DNA from: Halanaerobium saccharolyticum
GTDB lineage: Bacteria; Bacillota; Halanaerobiia; Halanaerobiales; Halanaerobiaceae
Length of the DNA stretch: 64,000 nucleotides
Assembly: GCF_003259895.1 (NCBI RefSeq)
Contig: NZ_QLME01000001.1
Location: 218,819 to 282,818, forward strand
Direction of reading: 5' to 3'
Made by a program: the position numbers and the translations under genes. Below are positions 26,554 through 36,820 of the stretch, in pieces. Within the stretch, counting starts at the first letter, position 1. Each line of letters starts with the position of its first letter. Below the pieces are notes generated by a model that made no database searches, was not told the origin of the DNA, and worked only from the letters and a program-made list of their open reading frames with translations.

Positions 26554-27219
26554 TTATTCCAAAACCTTATTTAAATTTTCCTGATTAAATTCTTCAATAA
26601 TCAGATCCGCCTGCGACAAATCCTGACTCTCATCCTGAGCTCGATTAAAAGCTACCACTTTTGCTCCTGCCTGATGAGCGGCCCGGACTCCATGCTGTGA
26701 GTCCTCAATCACCAGACATTCTTCTGCCCGAACCCCCAGCTTTTCTGCAGCTTTGAGAAAAATATCAGGAGCAGGTTTTCCATTTTCTATAGAATCAGCG
26801 CCAACATAACCTTCCATATACTGATCCAGTCCAAAACGCTGATAGATGTGCTCAATTACTGGTGAATAGGAAGAAGAGGCAATAACCATCTGATAACCGT
26901 GGTCTTTAAAAAACTCAAACCATTCTTCAACTCCCGGCATCAGTTCCAATTCTTCAGCTTCTGCCAGCCCCTGATAGGAGCTGTGAATATGATCTTCCAT
27001 AAAATCTTCCAGCTTATAATGAGCATACTCTTCCTTAACCTGATAACGATCCAGAATATCGGTCCAGATATCTTTTAGATTTGCTCCCAGATGCCGGTCA
27101 TGATCTTCCTGTTTTAAATCAAGTCCATATTTTTCGTAAACTTCTTCATTTACTTTGTCATAAATTGGTTCTGAATCAATAATTGTTCCATCCATATCAA
27201 AGATTACAGCTTTTATCAT
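26554..27219 (-). CDS. HAD-superfamily hydrolase, beta-phosphoglucomutase-like
   Basis: 221 residues. Motif I DMDGTIIDSEP (nucleophile and acid/base Asp), cap domain residues 15-80, motif II VIASSSYSP, motif III Lys in ENGKPAPD, motif IV VIEDSQHGV. The signature fits beta-phosphoglucomutases and sugar-phosphate phosphatases; the substrate cannot be fixed. RBS GGGTGA. In E. coli ycj clusters a beta-phosphoglucomutase (YcjU) is included, but here the gene is 14 kb from the ycj-like operon. Confidence 0.85.
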   Translation of the reverse strand: MIKAVIFDMDGTIIDSEPIYDKVNEEVYEKYGLDLKQEDHDRHLGANLKDIWTDILDRYQVKEEYAHYKLEDFMEDHIHSSYQGLAEAEELELMPGVEEWFEFFKDHGYQMVIASSSYSPVIEHIYQRFGLDQYMEGYVGADSIENGKPAPDIFLKAAEKLGVRAEECLVIEDSQHGVRAAHQAGAKVVAFNRAQDESQDLSQADLIIEEFNQENLNKVLE

Positions 27220-27282
27220 TATTAATCACCCGTTATTTTATTAGTTTAAAACCACTTTTATTTATTATAACACATATTAGTG

Positions 27283-27312
27283 AAAAAGGAGAGCTGCAGG
27301 AGCCCTCCTTTT
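27283..27312 (-). terminator. Terminator of the NhaC-type antiporter gene
   Basis: AAAAAGGAG/CTCCTTTT around a GC-rich loop, with a T tract on the minus strand. Confidence 0.7.
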
Positions 27313-27326
27313 AATTTCCATTATTT

Positions 27327-27349
27327 GGTTCCGTACCCGGTACATGCAC
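27327..27349. repeat. GTACCGGGTAC dispersed repeat, copy 1
   Basis: Minus strand reads GTACCGGGTAC within a 23-bp GC-rich patch next to the stop codon of the antiporter gene. Related copies lie at 32775-32787 and 36821-36833. Confidence 0.5.
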
Positions 27350-27351
27350 AG

Positions 27352-28785
27352 TTAAAACATTATAAATCCGGCTGCCAGATAAAGTACTAAAGCTAGAGCT
27401 CCGTTGAGCAGAGCATAAGGCAGCTGTGTATTTACATGATCAATATGGTCAGAAGCAGAAGCCATGGAAGAAAGAATAGTTGTATCAGAAATCGGTGAAC
27501 AGTGATCTCCCATAATTCCTCCAGAAATTACAGCTCCAATTATCGGATACAGGGGAGCTCCCAGAGCAACACCCATCTGAATTCCAATCGGCATCATAAT
27601 GCCAAAGGTTCCCCAGCTGGTACCGGTGGCAAAAGCCATTGCAGATGCCATAATAAAGACTATTGCCGGACCAAAAGCACCGCTGACTCTCCCTTCAACT
27701 AAAGAAGCCATATATTCTCCTGTTTCTAAATATCCAATTACATTTCCAATCGCGAAAGCCGTGATTAAAAGAATAGCTACCGGAACAATGGCTCCAATAC
27801 CCTGATAGACATAGTCAATATATTCTTTTAAGTTCATTAACCCTTTTAAAACATAAAGAAAACCGGCAAAAGTTACTGCAGTAATTACAGCCCAGAAAAC
27901 TGAGGTTGAACCTGATCCCTGCAGAATACTTCCCTCACCTGTAATATAAAGTGAGATCGGCATCATTGCTATTAAAACTACAATCGGCAGAATCATATTC
28001 CACATATTTGGAATAACTCCCTCTTTGGGAGGGGTAGCAGTTGCCTCTTCGGAAACCATAGGAGTTGCTCCTTCTCTTAAAAGCATCCCTGTTTCTGTGG
28101 CTCTTTTTTCTGCCTTAGCCATTGGTCCCCAGTCCTTACCTGTCATAATATAATAACCAACTGCGATTACTGCAATTATGGAATAAAATTGAAAAGGTAT
28201 TGATCTGGCAAGTATAGCTGCCGGATTACCCTCGATTACTCCATTTGCAATTTGAACTCCGATAACTCCCATCAGCATTGCGCCCCAGCCGTTAAGCGGT
28301 ATCAGTGCACAGACCGGTGCCGAAGTTGAATCACAGACATAAGCCAGTTTTTCCCGGGATACCTTAAATTTATCAGTCAGAGGTCGTGCAACAGTACCTG
28401 AGACTAAAATTGTAATTGAGGACTCTATAAAAATAACAAGTCCTGTTATGTAAGCTAACAACAGGGCTCCTCTTTTATCCTTAACTATATTTCTTTTTTT
28501 CGTTAGATAATCGATAAAACCCTGAACTCCACCTGAAGCAGAAATTACAGTTATTAGTCCTCCCACTAAAAATGAAAACATAATAGTTTTGGTTATCCAG
28601 CCCTCAGAAAAAATAGCTACAATTTCTTCTAAGGTCATATTGATTGCAGCAAAGAGCGACCAATCTGTTAAAATTAATGTTCCCGAAAAAATACCTAAAA
28701 TAAGTGAAATAAAAACCTGTTTTGTTGTCAGGGCCAGTAAAATTGCAATTACCGGCGGTAAAATACTCCAAATCCCATATTCCAT
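27352..28785 (-). CDS. NhaC-family Na+/H+ antiporter
   Basis: 477 residues, about 11-12 predicted membrane segments. NhaC-type features: WSILPPVIAILLALTTKQVF at the N-terminus, ATGTSWGTFGIMMPIG, and GDHCSPISDTTILSS near the C-terminus. It probably exchanges Na+ (or organic anions) for H+, suited to a saline habitat. RBS GGAGG, 8 nt before the ATG. Confidence 0.88.
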   Translation of the reverse strand: MEYGIWSILPPVIAILLALTTKQVFISLILGIFSGTLILTDWSLFAAINMTLEEIVAIFSEGWITKTIMFSFLVGGLITVISASGGVQGFIDYLTKKRNIVKDKRGALLLAYITGLVIFIESSITILVSGTVARPLTDKFKVSREKLAYVCDSTSAPVCALIPLNGWGAMLMGVIGVQIANGVIEGNPAAILARSIPFQFYSIIAVIAVGYYIMTGKDWGPMAKAEKRATETGMLLREGATPMVSEEATATPPKEGVIPNMWNMILPIVVLIAMMPISLYITGEGSILQGSGSTSVFWAVITAVTFAGFLYVLKGLMNLKEYIDYVYQGIGAIVPVAILLITAFAIGNVIGYLETGEYMASLVEGRVSGAFGPAIVFIMASAMAFATGTSWGTFGIMMPIGIQMGVALGAPLYPIIGAVISGGIMGDHCSPISDTTILSSMASASDHIDHVNTQLPYALLNGALALVLYLAAGFIMF

Positions 28786-28936
28786 ACTTTCCCTCCTCTT
28801 TTTATTTAAAAAATATTTGAAAATAATAACTGCTTATTATTATACCATAAATTATCTGAAAAGTTTAGTTTGCAGATTGTCTGACAAAAATCGACAGGTT
28901 CACGGTGGATGTAGATAAATGTAATTTTTTATCGAA

Positions 28937-30331
28937 TTAAATCAAACCGGTAAACTGCCACCAGAAATATTCGAAGACAATTGTAATTAAAGCCACCGCG
29001 GTAAGAGGAATTCCCAGTTTGATTACATCTTTTTCTCTATAATTCCCGTTTTCTTTTCCCATTCCTACCAGAATATTTAAATGATGGAATGGTAAAATAT
29101 AATGGGTTCCGATTGCAGTATAGACAAAGAGGGCAGGTACTAAAGGGTTGATACCAAAACTCTCGGCAAAGATAATAAAAGCCGGAATAGCTATTCCCAT
29201 CACAGCAATTACACTGCCCAGAAACATATGTAAAAACATAGAAAGCCCTGCTGTCATTAAAGCAAAATAGAGCATATTGCCCGGTGCTTCTGCGGGCAGG
29301 ACAACCTCTGCCAGCCACTGATTCATCCCGGTTAAGGATCCCACCTTACCGATGGCTACTGCGGCAGTCAGGAAAATTAAAACCTTGATTGGTACCTGAT
29401 TCCAGTCTTCTTTTTTGAGAACATCTCCGGTTAAAGGTAAGCTCATCATCACAGCAATAGTCAGGGTCAGCCAGCCCAGTTCAACTCCGTGAAACGAATC
29501 AGTCATCCATAAAACTACAGCAGCAATCAGCCAGAAAACAGTCCGCTGTTCTTCTGCTGACATCATTCCTAAATCGAGCAGTTTCTGCCCAATTTTCTTC
29601 TTATTGATTTCTACCTCTTCTTCAGGTTTGAATAATTTGAGGATTACCACGAGAGTCAAAGTTGCCGCCAGTGCTGCCGGGGCCCCCATATATAAAAACC
29701 AGCCTCCCCAGCTTAAATCAACTCCTGCAAATTCCAGGGTCATAAAATTTAGGGTGCTCTCTCCTGTTAAAAAAATCATTGATATCGGAATTGAAGCTGC
29801 AAAAACTGTCAGCCCAATCTTGGAAGCATCATTTTTATTAATCCCGGCATTCTCAATTACTACCGACATAACTGACATAATAATAAAAGCCCGGGGCCAG
29901 GGATGAGGAATAATTAAACTCATCAAAAAAGTTAAAGCAAAAATAGAATAAATTATGGAGCGATAGGAGTCTACAAAGCGGATGATAAATTTATAGGCAA
30001 TCCGTTCTCCCAGGCCAGAGCGTTCAACTGCAGCTGCAATTAAATAAGCTCCAATAACTAAATATACAGTCTGGGAAGTCCAGAGGGAAAGTACTTCCTC
30101 CGGGGGAGCTATCTCAAAAATCAGCATTAACATTAAAAACAAGGCTGCTATATAGGCAGAATCAGCCACCTTGGCCGCCCAGAAAATAACGGTCATCAGA
30201 GTTAAGGAAAACATTTTCCGTCCGGCTAAAGAAAGACCGGGAAGCTTGAGATTCCAGATCAGTAAAGCTACGATAATTCCAACAAATAAAAATATTGTGC
30301 GTTTATCTTTAATTTCAACCACCACCATCAT
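28937..30331 (-). CDS. DASS/SLC13-family anion permease
   Basis: 464 residues, about 11-12 predicted membrane segments. SLC13-type motifs SLTLMTVIFWAAKVADSAYI, TGESTLNFMT and TAIGTHYILPFHH are visible. Likely a Na+-coupled transporter of dicarboxylates or sulfate-like anions; the substrate is undetermined. No clear RBS precedes the ATG, so the start is uncertain. Confidence 0.82.
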   Translation of the reverse strand: MMVVVEIKDKRTIFLFVGIIVALLIWNLKLPGLSLAGRKMFSLTLMTVIFWAAKVADSAYIAALFLMLMLIFEIAPPEEVLSLWTSQTVYLVIGAYLIAAAVERSGLGERIAYKFIIRFVDSYRSIIYSIFALTFLMSLIIPHPWPRAFIIMSVMSVVIENAGINKNDASKIGLTVFAASIPISMIFLTGESTLNFMTLEFAGVDLSWGGWFLYMGAPAALAATLTLVVILKLFKPEEEVEINKKKIGQKLLDLGMMSAEEQRTVFWLIAAVVLWMTDSFHGVELGWLTLTIAVMMSLPLTGDVLKKEDWNQVPIKVLIFLTAAVAIGKVGSLTGMNQWLAEVVLPAEAPGNMLYFALMTAGLSMFLHMFLGSVIAVMGIAIPAFIIFAESFGINPLVPALFVYTAIGTHYILPFHHLNILVGMGKENGNYREKDVIKLGIPLTAVALITIVFEYFWWQFTGLI

Positions 30332-30411
30332 CAGTTTATATTCTTATCTATAATTTTACAAGAAAGTTCAAAATAAAGCAAATTGCTCAGGATTAATCTG
30401 AGCTAATAACA

Positions 30412-31536
30412 TTATTTAATTTCAATGTTTTTAGCATCAGCCTCAGCCGACTGGTAGGCAGCCTCAATTATCTTCTGGGTTTCATAACCATCTTCAAAGG
30501 TTGGCACACCTGGATTGGCCTTTCCCTTAGCAATAGACTCGAAAAAGAAAATTAGACTGACCAAATGCAGATCAATCATCATCCCCTGAGTTGATTTAGA
30601 GCCCGGATATAATTCTAAAAGCCTGTCTAAAAATTGATCTCCGGCCACCATTTCTTCGGTCACCCTGATCTCCTCTGGTGTCTGATCAAATAACTGGACC
30701 TTATCTTCCTGATCTGAGTCAATATAAATTGCTCCCTGATCCCCAAAAATATGAAATCTAAACCCTTCATTACCCGGAGAAACCCTGGAAGCTTCTAGAG
30801 TTCCTCTGGCACCGGAGGCAAAATCCAGCATCAGCATTGCCCAGTCATCAACATCAACCTTTTTTGATTTTCCTGCTGCTGTTTTTCGCGAATTTACAAA
30901 AGTTTTAGTCCAGGCACTCAGGCTCTCCACCTCACCCAGCAAAAATCTGCTTAAATCAATCATATGACTTCCCAGGTCAACTAAGGCTCCTCCACCAGAA
31001 CTATCTTTTTTTAGACGCCAGCTGATCGGGACCTCCGGATTTAAATAGCGAGAATGATAATACTCTATTTTGGCAAACTGGACCTCCCCAATTATCTTGT
31101 TTTTCAATAAAGCATGAGCATAGGCAACTGCTGGAGCAAAACGATAAACAAATGCTATTTGATTCTTAAAATCTTTTCCTTCCAGCTGCTCCATAATCGT
31201 CTCTGCTTCCTCGAGATTTAAGGCCAGAGGTTTTTCACAGTAAATATGCTTATCAGCAGCCAGAGCTTTAAGTGTTTCTTCAGCGTGCAGAAAATTTGGA
31301 GTACATAAATCCACCAGGTCCACATCAGCTTTTAATAATTTATCAAAATCATCTACAACCCTGTCAAAACCAATTTCCCTGGCCAGCTCCCCTTTTTCCT
31401 GAGGATGGCTTGTTGCTAAAGTACTTAAATTAATTTTAAAATCCAGTCCCAGTTCCAGCATGGCTAAATTTTTAAGTCCCATCAGGTGAGTTTTAGCAAT
31501 TCCACCTAAACCACTTAAAGAATAATTTATATTCAT
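30412..31536 (-). CDS. Gfo/Idh/MocA-family oxidoreductase
   Basis: 374 residues from the ATG at 31536, chosen because GGAGG is 8 nt upstream; the longer frame has no RBS. Rossmann glycine motif GLGGIAKTH, then VDLCTPNFLHAEETLKAL and the family motif YCEKPLAL (catalytic Lys), with GGGALVDLGSHMIDLSRFL in the C-terminal domain. NAD(P)-dependent sugar or cyclitol dehydrogenase, substrate unknown. Divergent from an aldo/keto reductase, with which it may share a promoter region and a pathway. Confidence 0.9.
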   Translation of the reverse strand: MNINYSLSGLGGIAKTHLMGLKNLAMLELGLDFKINLSTLATSHPQEKGELAREIGFDRVVDDFDKLLKADVDLVDLCTPNFLHAEETLKALAADKHIYCEKPLALNLEEAETIMEQLEGKDFKNQIAFVYRFAPAVAYAHALLKNKIIGEVQFAKIEYYHSRYLNPEVPISWRLKKDSSGGGALVDLGSHMIDLSRFLLGEVESLSAWTKTFVNSRKTAAGKSKKVDVDDWAMLMLDFASGARGTLEASRVSPGNEGFRFHIFGDQGAIYIDSDQEDKVQLFDQTPEEIRVTEEMVAGDQFLDRLLELYPGSKSTQGMMIDLHLVSLIFFFESIAKGKANPGVPTFEDGYETQKIIEAAYQSAEADAKNIEIK

Positions 31537-31778
31537 TAGATCAGCCTCCCGACTATTTTTCGACTTATAATTTAAATTCAACCTCAAACTAAATAATCCT
31601 TTATTTTTCGAAACCAATTCCGTATAACAAATAATTAACGGATTTTCTATTAATATTGCTGCCAACTTATTCTGCTAATTGTAGTCGATTTACATTTAAT
31701 TACTATGATACTTCTGATATAATAAAATTTGGAAATGAGAAAAAATTTAGATAAAAAATCATAAGAGGAGGTTTTTTG

Positions 31779-32771
31779 ATGCCTTATTTAGCTGATGAAA
31801 ATCGTTATGAGAAAATGGAATACAATTATACGGGAAACAGTGGTCTTAAACTGCCGGCAATTTCTTTAGGTTTATGGCACAATTTTGGGGGTGTAGACAC
31901 CCTAGAAAATGCCCGCAAGATGCTGCGCAAGGCTTTTGATTTAGGAATTACTCACTTTGACCTTGCCAATAATTATGGTCCACCAGCTGGTTCTGCCGAA
32001 GAAACGATGGGGATTTTAATGGAAAAAGACTTTAGACCCTATCGCGATGAATTAATTATTTCTTCTAAGGCCGGTTATTATATGTGGCCGGGACCATATG
32101 GAGAATGGGGCTCCCGCAAATACTTAATTTCAAGTCTTGACCAGAGCCTGCAGCGGATGGGCCTTGATTATGTCGATATCTTTTATCATCACCGCCCGGA
32201 TCCAGACACACCTTTAGAAGAAACAATTGGAGCCTTAAAACAGCTTCAGGATCAGGGTAAAGCTTTATATGTAGGTATTTCAAACTATAATGCCGCTCAG
32301 ACCAAAAAGGCAGCAGAAGTTGCTGAGAGAATGGGAGTTAATTTACTCTTAAATCAGTACAACTACTCTATCTTTGATCGCTGGTCAGAAGAGGAAAGTC
32401 TTTTAGAAACACTTGAAAATGCTGGAATGGGTTCAATTATTTATTCACCTTTAGCTCAGGGATTATTAACTGATAAATATCTGGGTGGAATCCCGGAAGA
32501 TTCCCGGGCTGCTAAAGAAAGCGGCTTCCTTAAAAAAGACAGTATTACCGAAGCAAAACTGGAAAAAGTAAGACAGCTAAATGAAATTGCTGCTGATAGA
32601 GGACAGAGCCTGTCTCAGATGGCTTTAGCCTGGATTTTAGAACAGGGAGTTACTTCAGTTCTGGTTGGAACCAGTAAAGTTGAGCAGATTATTGAAAATG
32701 TTGGTACCCTTAATAATACTGGCTTCACTAACGAAGAATTAGCTGCTATTGAAGCAATCGCAGCTGAGTAA
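31779..32771 (+). CDS. Aldo/keto reductase (YghZ/GAP-reductase-like)
   Basis: 330 residues. Tetrad visible: D in THFDLANNYG with the Tyr, K in ISSKAGYYMWPGPYG, and H in DIFYHHRPDP. NADPH-binding end VLVGTSKVEQI. The extended WPGPYGEWGSRKYL loop is typical of the YghZ/Kv-beta-like subgroup reducing glyceraldehyde-3-phosphate and small aldehydes. RBS GGAGG is 7 nt before the ATG at 31779. Confidence 0.9.
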   Translation: MPYLADENRYEKMEYNYTGNSGLKLPAISLGLWHNFGGVDTLENARKMLRKAFDLGITHFDLANNYGPPAGSAEETMGILMEKDFRPYRDELIISSKAGYYMWPGPYGEWGSRKYLISSLDQSLQRMGLDYVDIFYHHRPDPDTPLEETIGALKQLQDQGKALYVGISNYNAAQTKKAAEVAERMGVNLLLNQYNYSIFDRWSEEESLLETLENAGMGSIIYSPLAQGLLTDKYLGGIPEDSRAAKESGFLKKDSITEAKLEKVRQLNEIAADRGQSLSQMALAWILEQGVTSVLVGTSKVEQIIENVGTLNNTGFTNEELAAIEAIAAE

Positions 32772-32774
32772 AAA

Positions 32775-32787
32775 GGTACCGGGTACC
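32775..32787. repeat. GGTACCGGGTACC dispersed repeat, copy 2
   Basis: GGTACCGGGTACC, 3 bp after the aldo/keto reductase stop codon. Confidence 0.55.
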
Positions 32788-32821
32788 TGAGAATAACTGA
32801 AAACTATTATTCTAAGATAAC

Positions 32822-32858
32822 AAAAAGGCTGAAGTCCAATTAAGGGCTTTAGCCTTTT
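32822..32858. terminator. Bidirectional terminator
   Basis: AAAAGGCT...AAGTCC/GGGCTT...AGCCTTTT between convergent genes, A-rich and T-rich on the two sides. Confidence 0.8.
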
Positions 32859-32926
32859 AAAATTTTTATTAAGTTAAAAATAGAAAATATTTTTATCCAT
32901 CTAGTTTAAACATTTTAACTGGGCCA

Positions 32927-34006
32927 TTAAGCAACTGTATATCTGGCTTTGCCTTCTTCTTTTGACTTATATAAAATATCATCTACACGCTTGAATAGTT
33001 CCTGCAGTTGATCACCTTTTTTAAGTCTGCTCAGACCGGCACTAACTGTAATCGAAATATTCATTTTCTCACTTAAGTTTTCCACATTTCGATAGTAATC
33101 ATCAAGATACTTTTGGGTCTCGATCTCACTTTTATAACAAATGATTGCAAATTCATCTCCACCCCAGCGAGAAATCAGAGTATGTTGAGGCATAGTTCTC
33201 TCCAATTCGTCTGCCAGTTCAATTAAAACCTGATCACCAATATCATGACCATAATTATCATTTATTTCTTTAAAATTATCAATATCGAATAAAATCAGCG
33301 TAATATCCCTTTTAAAATGAAGCTGATCTCTAAAAATATTTTTAATTTCCTGATCAAAAGCCCGCCGGTTAAACTTTTGAGTTAGGCTGTCCCTATTGGC
33401 CAACTTTTTTAATTTTTGATTGGCCAGCTGCAGCTTTTTAGTTGAAAGCCCAAGTTTGCTTTTCTCCCTATTATAGGCATTAGCAAACTGGAGCAGAAGC
33501 AGATAAGATGCTGTCAGAACGATCGGTGTCTGGATTAATTTATCATAAAACTGGGTCTGCTGACTGTGAGCAACCATTATCTCTGGATAAAAATATTCCA
33601 GAGAAAAGATAATCATAAAGACTGCAATCAGGCTTAAAAGCAGCAGACTTCTGGGTTTTGATTTTTCGAATAAAAAAGTAAGAGAAATTAAAATTAAAAA
33701 TATATAAGAGAGGCTGTTATTATTACTCCCCCCTGACTGAAACCAGGCAAAAGGGAGAAAGATAAAAATTAAAAATAAATAATAGCTTAACTTAAGCTGA
33801 AAAAAGTCGAATAAATCTTTTTTCATAAAATATAAAATTGCAGCTGATAGGACTGCCAGCAAAATCCATTTAAAATTAATACCCCAGCTAAATCCGACCA
33901 GATAATTGACTATAATATTCACTATAGAAATTACAATTCCAAAAAATAAAATAATCCTGAATATTTTATTTTCTAAATTCTCTCCAGTCCTGTCTCTGCT
34001 CTGCAT
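32927..34006 (-). CDS. Membrane diguanylate cyclase (GGDEF)
   Basis: 359 residues. About six membrane segments cover residues 15-180, then a short coiled coil and a GGDEF domain with LILFDIDNFKEINDNYGHDI and the intact RWGGDEFAI. It should make c-di-GMP from two GTP. The usual RxxD inhibitory site before GGDEF is not seen (RTMP is at that place), so product inhibition may be absent. RBS GGGGAG. Transcribed alone. Confidence 0.92.
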   Translation of the reverse strand: MQSRDRTGENLENKIFRIILFFGIVISIVNIIVNYLVGFSWGINFKWILLAVLSAAILYFMKKDLFDFFQLKLSYYLFLIFIFLPFAWFQSGGSNNNSLSYIFLILISLTFLFEKSKPRSLLLLSLIAVFMIIFSLEYFYPEIMVAHSQQTQFYDKLIQTPIVLTASYLLLLQFANAYNREKSKLGLSTKKLQLANQKLKKLANRDSLTQKFNRRAFDQEIKNIFRDQLHFKRDITLILFDIDNFKEINDNYGHDIGDQVLIELADELERTMPQHTLISRWGGDEFAIICYKSEIETQKYLDDYYRNVENLSEKMNISITVSAGLSRLKKGDQLQELFKRVDDILYKSKEEGKARYTVA

Positions 34007-34088
34007 AATAATTACTCCCCACTGGTTATAATTTTAACCTCTTCTTATATTTAATTCTAGATAAATCATTTTTTTCCTGCTAGAGGTA

Positions 34089-35468
34089 TTAGATTGCCTT
34101 TTCCTCTTTCCAGCTTCCTTTTTTAAACCAGATTGCTCCAATAATTGCACTCAGTAAATTGGACATAAACATTCCCCACCAGATACCGGTGGTTCCCATC
34201 TGAAAATATTCTGATAAAAGTCTGGCTAAAGGAACTCTAAATCCCCAGAGAGCAACAACTGCCAGCACCATGGCGGCGACTGTGTTTCCTGCTCCTCTAA
34301 AAGAACCACCAATTACGATTCTGACTCCCAGAAAACCAAATGATAAGCCGACAATCTTAAGAAAATCGACTCCGATTGCAACTACTTCGGGATTATCATT
34401 AAAGACTGAAATGATCTGGGCAGGGAAAAATTGAGTAATTAAAATCAGGGCCATCATCAGACTAAATGTCAGTCCTACAGCTGTCCAGGCAATCCGCTCA
34501 GCCCGATCAGCATCATCAGCTCCCATAGTCTGACCGACCATCGTAGTTGTTGCCATTGAAAGCCCGCGCATCGGCATCATGACCACTGATAAAATTCTGT
34601 TTCCAATTCCATAAGCAGCTACGGCCAGGGTACCAAATTCGGAAACTATACCCATTAAAAAAGTCATTCCCAGAGCAATTACTGACTGTTCAGCGGCTGA
34701 CGGGGTGCCCAGCTTAATTATTCTTTTCTGAACTTCAAAGTCCGGAATTAGATTTTTGGCATAAAGTTTAATTCCCTTTTTACCTTCAAATAGTAGATAA
34801 ATTCCATACAGACCAGCAAGTGCTCTGGATAAGACTGTAGCTATTGCTGCACCTCTAACTCCTAATTGAGGAAAAAAGCCCCAGCCAAAAATTAAAAAGG
34901 GATCAATAATAATATTAAACACTGTTGAAAAAACCATCATCTTCATCGGGGTTTTGGTGTCACCAACCCCTCTTAAAAGAGCTGTAAACACAAAAAAGAT
35001 AAACATAAAAGCCACCCCGCCAAAAATAATATCCAGATAAGCTACTGCCTCATCCATGATATTTACAGGTGCTCCAATCCAGCCTAAAATTATGCGGTCA
35101 AAAATAAAGCCGGTAGTCCCGAAAATTACTGAAAGAAAAATAACTAGAGTAAAAATCTGACCGGCCACATGATCAGCCATCTTTTTGTTATCAGAGCCGG
35201 TATACTGAGCAACCAGGGTTGTCCCGGCAATGGTCATCCCTCCACCAATAGAAATTAATAAAAACACAAGGGGAAAACCAACTGAAATTGCAGCCACAGA
35301 GTCTGCTCCCAGTTTCCCAACCCAGAAAGTATCAGCCAGGTTATATAAAACCTGCATTGTATTACCGACCATAATCGGCCAGGAGAGTTTAAACAGTGTT
35401 TTGGGGATTGAATCATTTAAAATTGCTTCTCGATTATTAATTTTTTTATTCTGTTTAATTTTTTTCAT
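34089..35468 (-). CDS. MATE-family multidrug/Na+ antiporter
   Basis: 459 residues with 12 predicted membrane segments in two similar halves. PIMVGNTMQVLYNLADTFWV and the internal SVVMMPMRGLSMATTTMVGQ are typical of NorM/DinF-like transporters. Exports organic cations in exchange for Na+ or H+. Weak RBS (AGGTGA). Confidence 0.92.
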   Translation of the reverse strand: MKKIKQNKKINNREAILNDSIPKTLFKLSWPIMVGNTMQVLYNLADTFWVGKLGADSVAAISVGFPLVFLLISIGGGMTIAGTTLVAQYTGSDNKKMADHVAGQIFTLVIFLSVIFGTTGFIFDRIILGWIGAPVNIMDEAVAYLDIIFGGVAFMFIFFVFTALLRGVGDTKTPMKMMVFSTVFNIIIDPFLIFGWGFFPQLGVRGAAIATVLSRALAGLYGIYLLFEGKKGIKLYAKNLIPDFEVQKRIIKLGTPSAAEQSVIALGMTFLMGIVSEFGTLAVAAYGIGNRILSVVMMPMRGLSMATTTMVGQTMGADDADRAERIAWTAVGLTFSLMMALILITQFFPAQIISVFNDNPEVVAIGVDFLKIVGLSFGFLGVRIVIGGSFRGAGNTVAAMVLAVVALWGFRVPLARLLSEYFQMGTTGIWWGMFMSNLLSAIIGAIWFKKGSWKEEKAI

Positions 35469-35519
35469 TTAAATCACCTAATTATTAACAAAATTAATTA
35501 TACATCTAAATTATATTCT

Positions 35520-36815
35520 TTAATCAGTTTTTTCTAAACTCTTTCGCTCCCTGATTACTACATAGGCAAGGACCAGTACCGCTATTAAGGCTAAAGAAAT
35601 TCCGACTCTAAACATCACCGCCATCCCATAATTATCAATTAAATAACCACCCAGAAGACTGCCAATAATTCCTGCAGCTCCAAAAGCTGACATCATGGCT
35701 ATACTCTGAGCTGTAGTCTTTAAGGCTGGTGGGGCAACCAGTTTAACATAGTAGCGTACTGTTACCAGAAAAACACCAAAAGAAAGCGACTGCAGCATCC
35801 CAAAAAACAGAAAATAAACCGGAGAAGTTGCTGCTGCTGCAATTATAAATCTTAACAGATAAAAAAAGGCCGAAAACAAAAGCAGTGAGTTAGTTTTATA
35901 TTTTTCCAGAAAGTATTTAGCCACAAAAAAGATAGGAGCCTCACTTAAGGCATTAAAAAATAGGGTGTAACCTAAATCAGTGGAATTACCCCCAACAGAT
36001 CTGATAATCGGTGCCAGGTAAACAAAAAGCATCTGGTTGGGAATAAAAATCAGCAGGGTAATAAAAAGGATGAAAATATAGTCCGGATTTTTAAAAAGAC
36101 GCATAATATTTTTATCTTCTAATTCAACTTCAACCTCTTTTGCTGCTGCCAGCTCCCTATCTTCCGGGGAAATATTTTTATTCTGCTTCTTATTTTCAAC
36201 CGCTGTTTCCGATTCTTTCTTCTGCTGCAGCTCACTGTAGCTGTTATCTTTAATGTTAAAAGCAATGATAACTACAATAAAAGCAATTATTCCATAGCCC
36301 AGAAAGTGGACCCGCCAGCCAAATCTTTCTATTATCTGACCAAAGACTGTGACGATAATTGCAAAACCAATTGAGCCCCAGGCCCGCATAAAACCATAAT
36401 TATGGGCAGTATGAGCAGAAGTCTCTAAAATCCAGCTGTCTAAAACTGACTGCTGAGGTTCCCATAAAAAACCGACAACTCCAATTGAAATTGCCAGCAT
36501 CAAATCTCCGTAAAAAGTTAAAGGGGCGACAAAAATCGCCATTAAAACCATTGAGATTATAAAAATTATTTTTCTGCTTTCCAGTCGATCACAGATATAA
36601 CCGACAATTGGAGGTCCAAGCAGCCCCATAAAAGTTCTGATCGACATCAGGGTTCCAATCCGCATATTGCTGTAGCCTAAATCAGTCAGGTAATAAACTA
36701 AATAAGCACCATAGATAGCCCAGGTGCTCCAGAAGAAAAACTGTAAAAAAGAAAATTCCGTGATTATTTTATATGATTCTTTTGTTTTGATTTTTTTGAT
36801 TAAATTAGTTATCAA
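35520..36815 (-). CDS. MFS transporter (PPP/LacY-like)
   Basis: 431 residues, 12 predicted membrane segments, with a long acidic cytoplasmic loop (about 195-235) in the middle. SFLQFFFWSTWAIYGAYLVY is typical of the nucleoside/phenylpropionate/sugar permease group; substrate unknown. The TTG start at 36815 has no Shine-Dalgarno sequence; the position where one would be is occupied by the GGTACCGGGCAC repeat. Confidence 0.82.
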   Translation of the reverse strand: MITNLIKKIKTKESYKIITEFSFLQFFFWSTWAIYGAYLVYYLTDLGYSNMRIGTLMSIRTFMGLLGPPIVGYICDRLESRKIIFIISMVLMAIFVAPLTFYGDLMLAISIGVVGFLWEPQQSVLDSWILETSAHTAHNYGFMRAWGSIGFAIIVTVFGQIIERFGWRVHFLGYGIIAFIVVIIAFNIKDNSYSELQQKKESETAVENKKQNKNISPEDRELAAAKEVEVELEDKNIMRLFKNPDYIFILFITLLIFIPNQMLFVYLAPIIRSVGGNSTDLGYTLFFNALSEAPIFFVAKYFLEKYKTNSLLLFSAFFYLLRFIIAAAATSPVYFLFFGMLQSLSFGVFLVTVRYYVKLVAPPALKTTAQSIAMMSAFGAAGIIGSLLGGYLIDNYGMAVMFRVGISLALIAVLVLAYVVIRERKSLEKTD

Positions 36816-36820
36816 TTTTA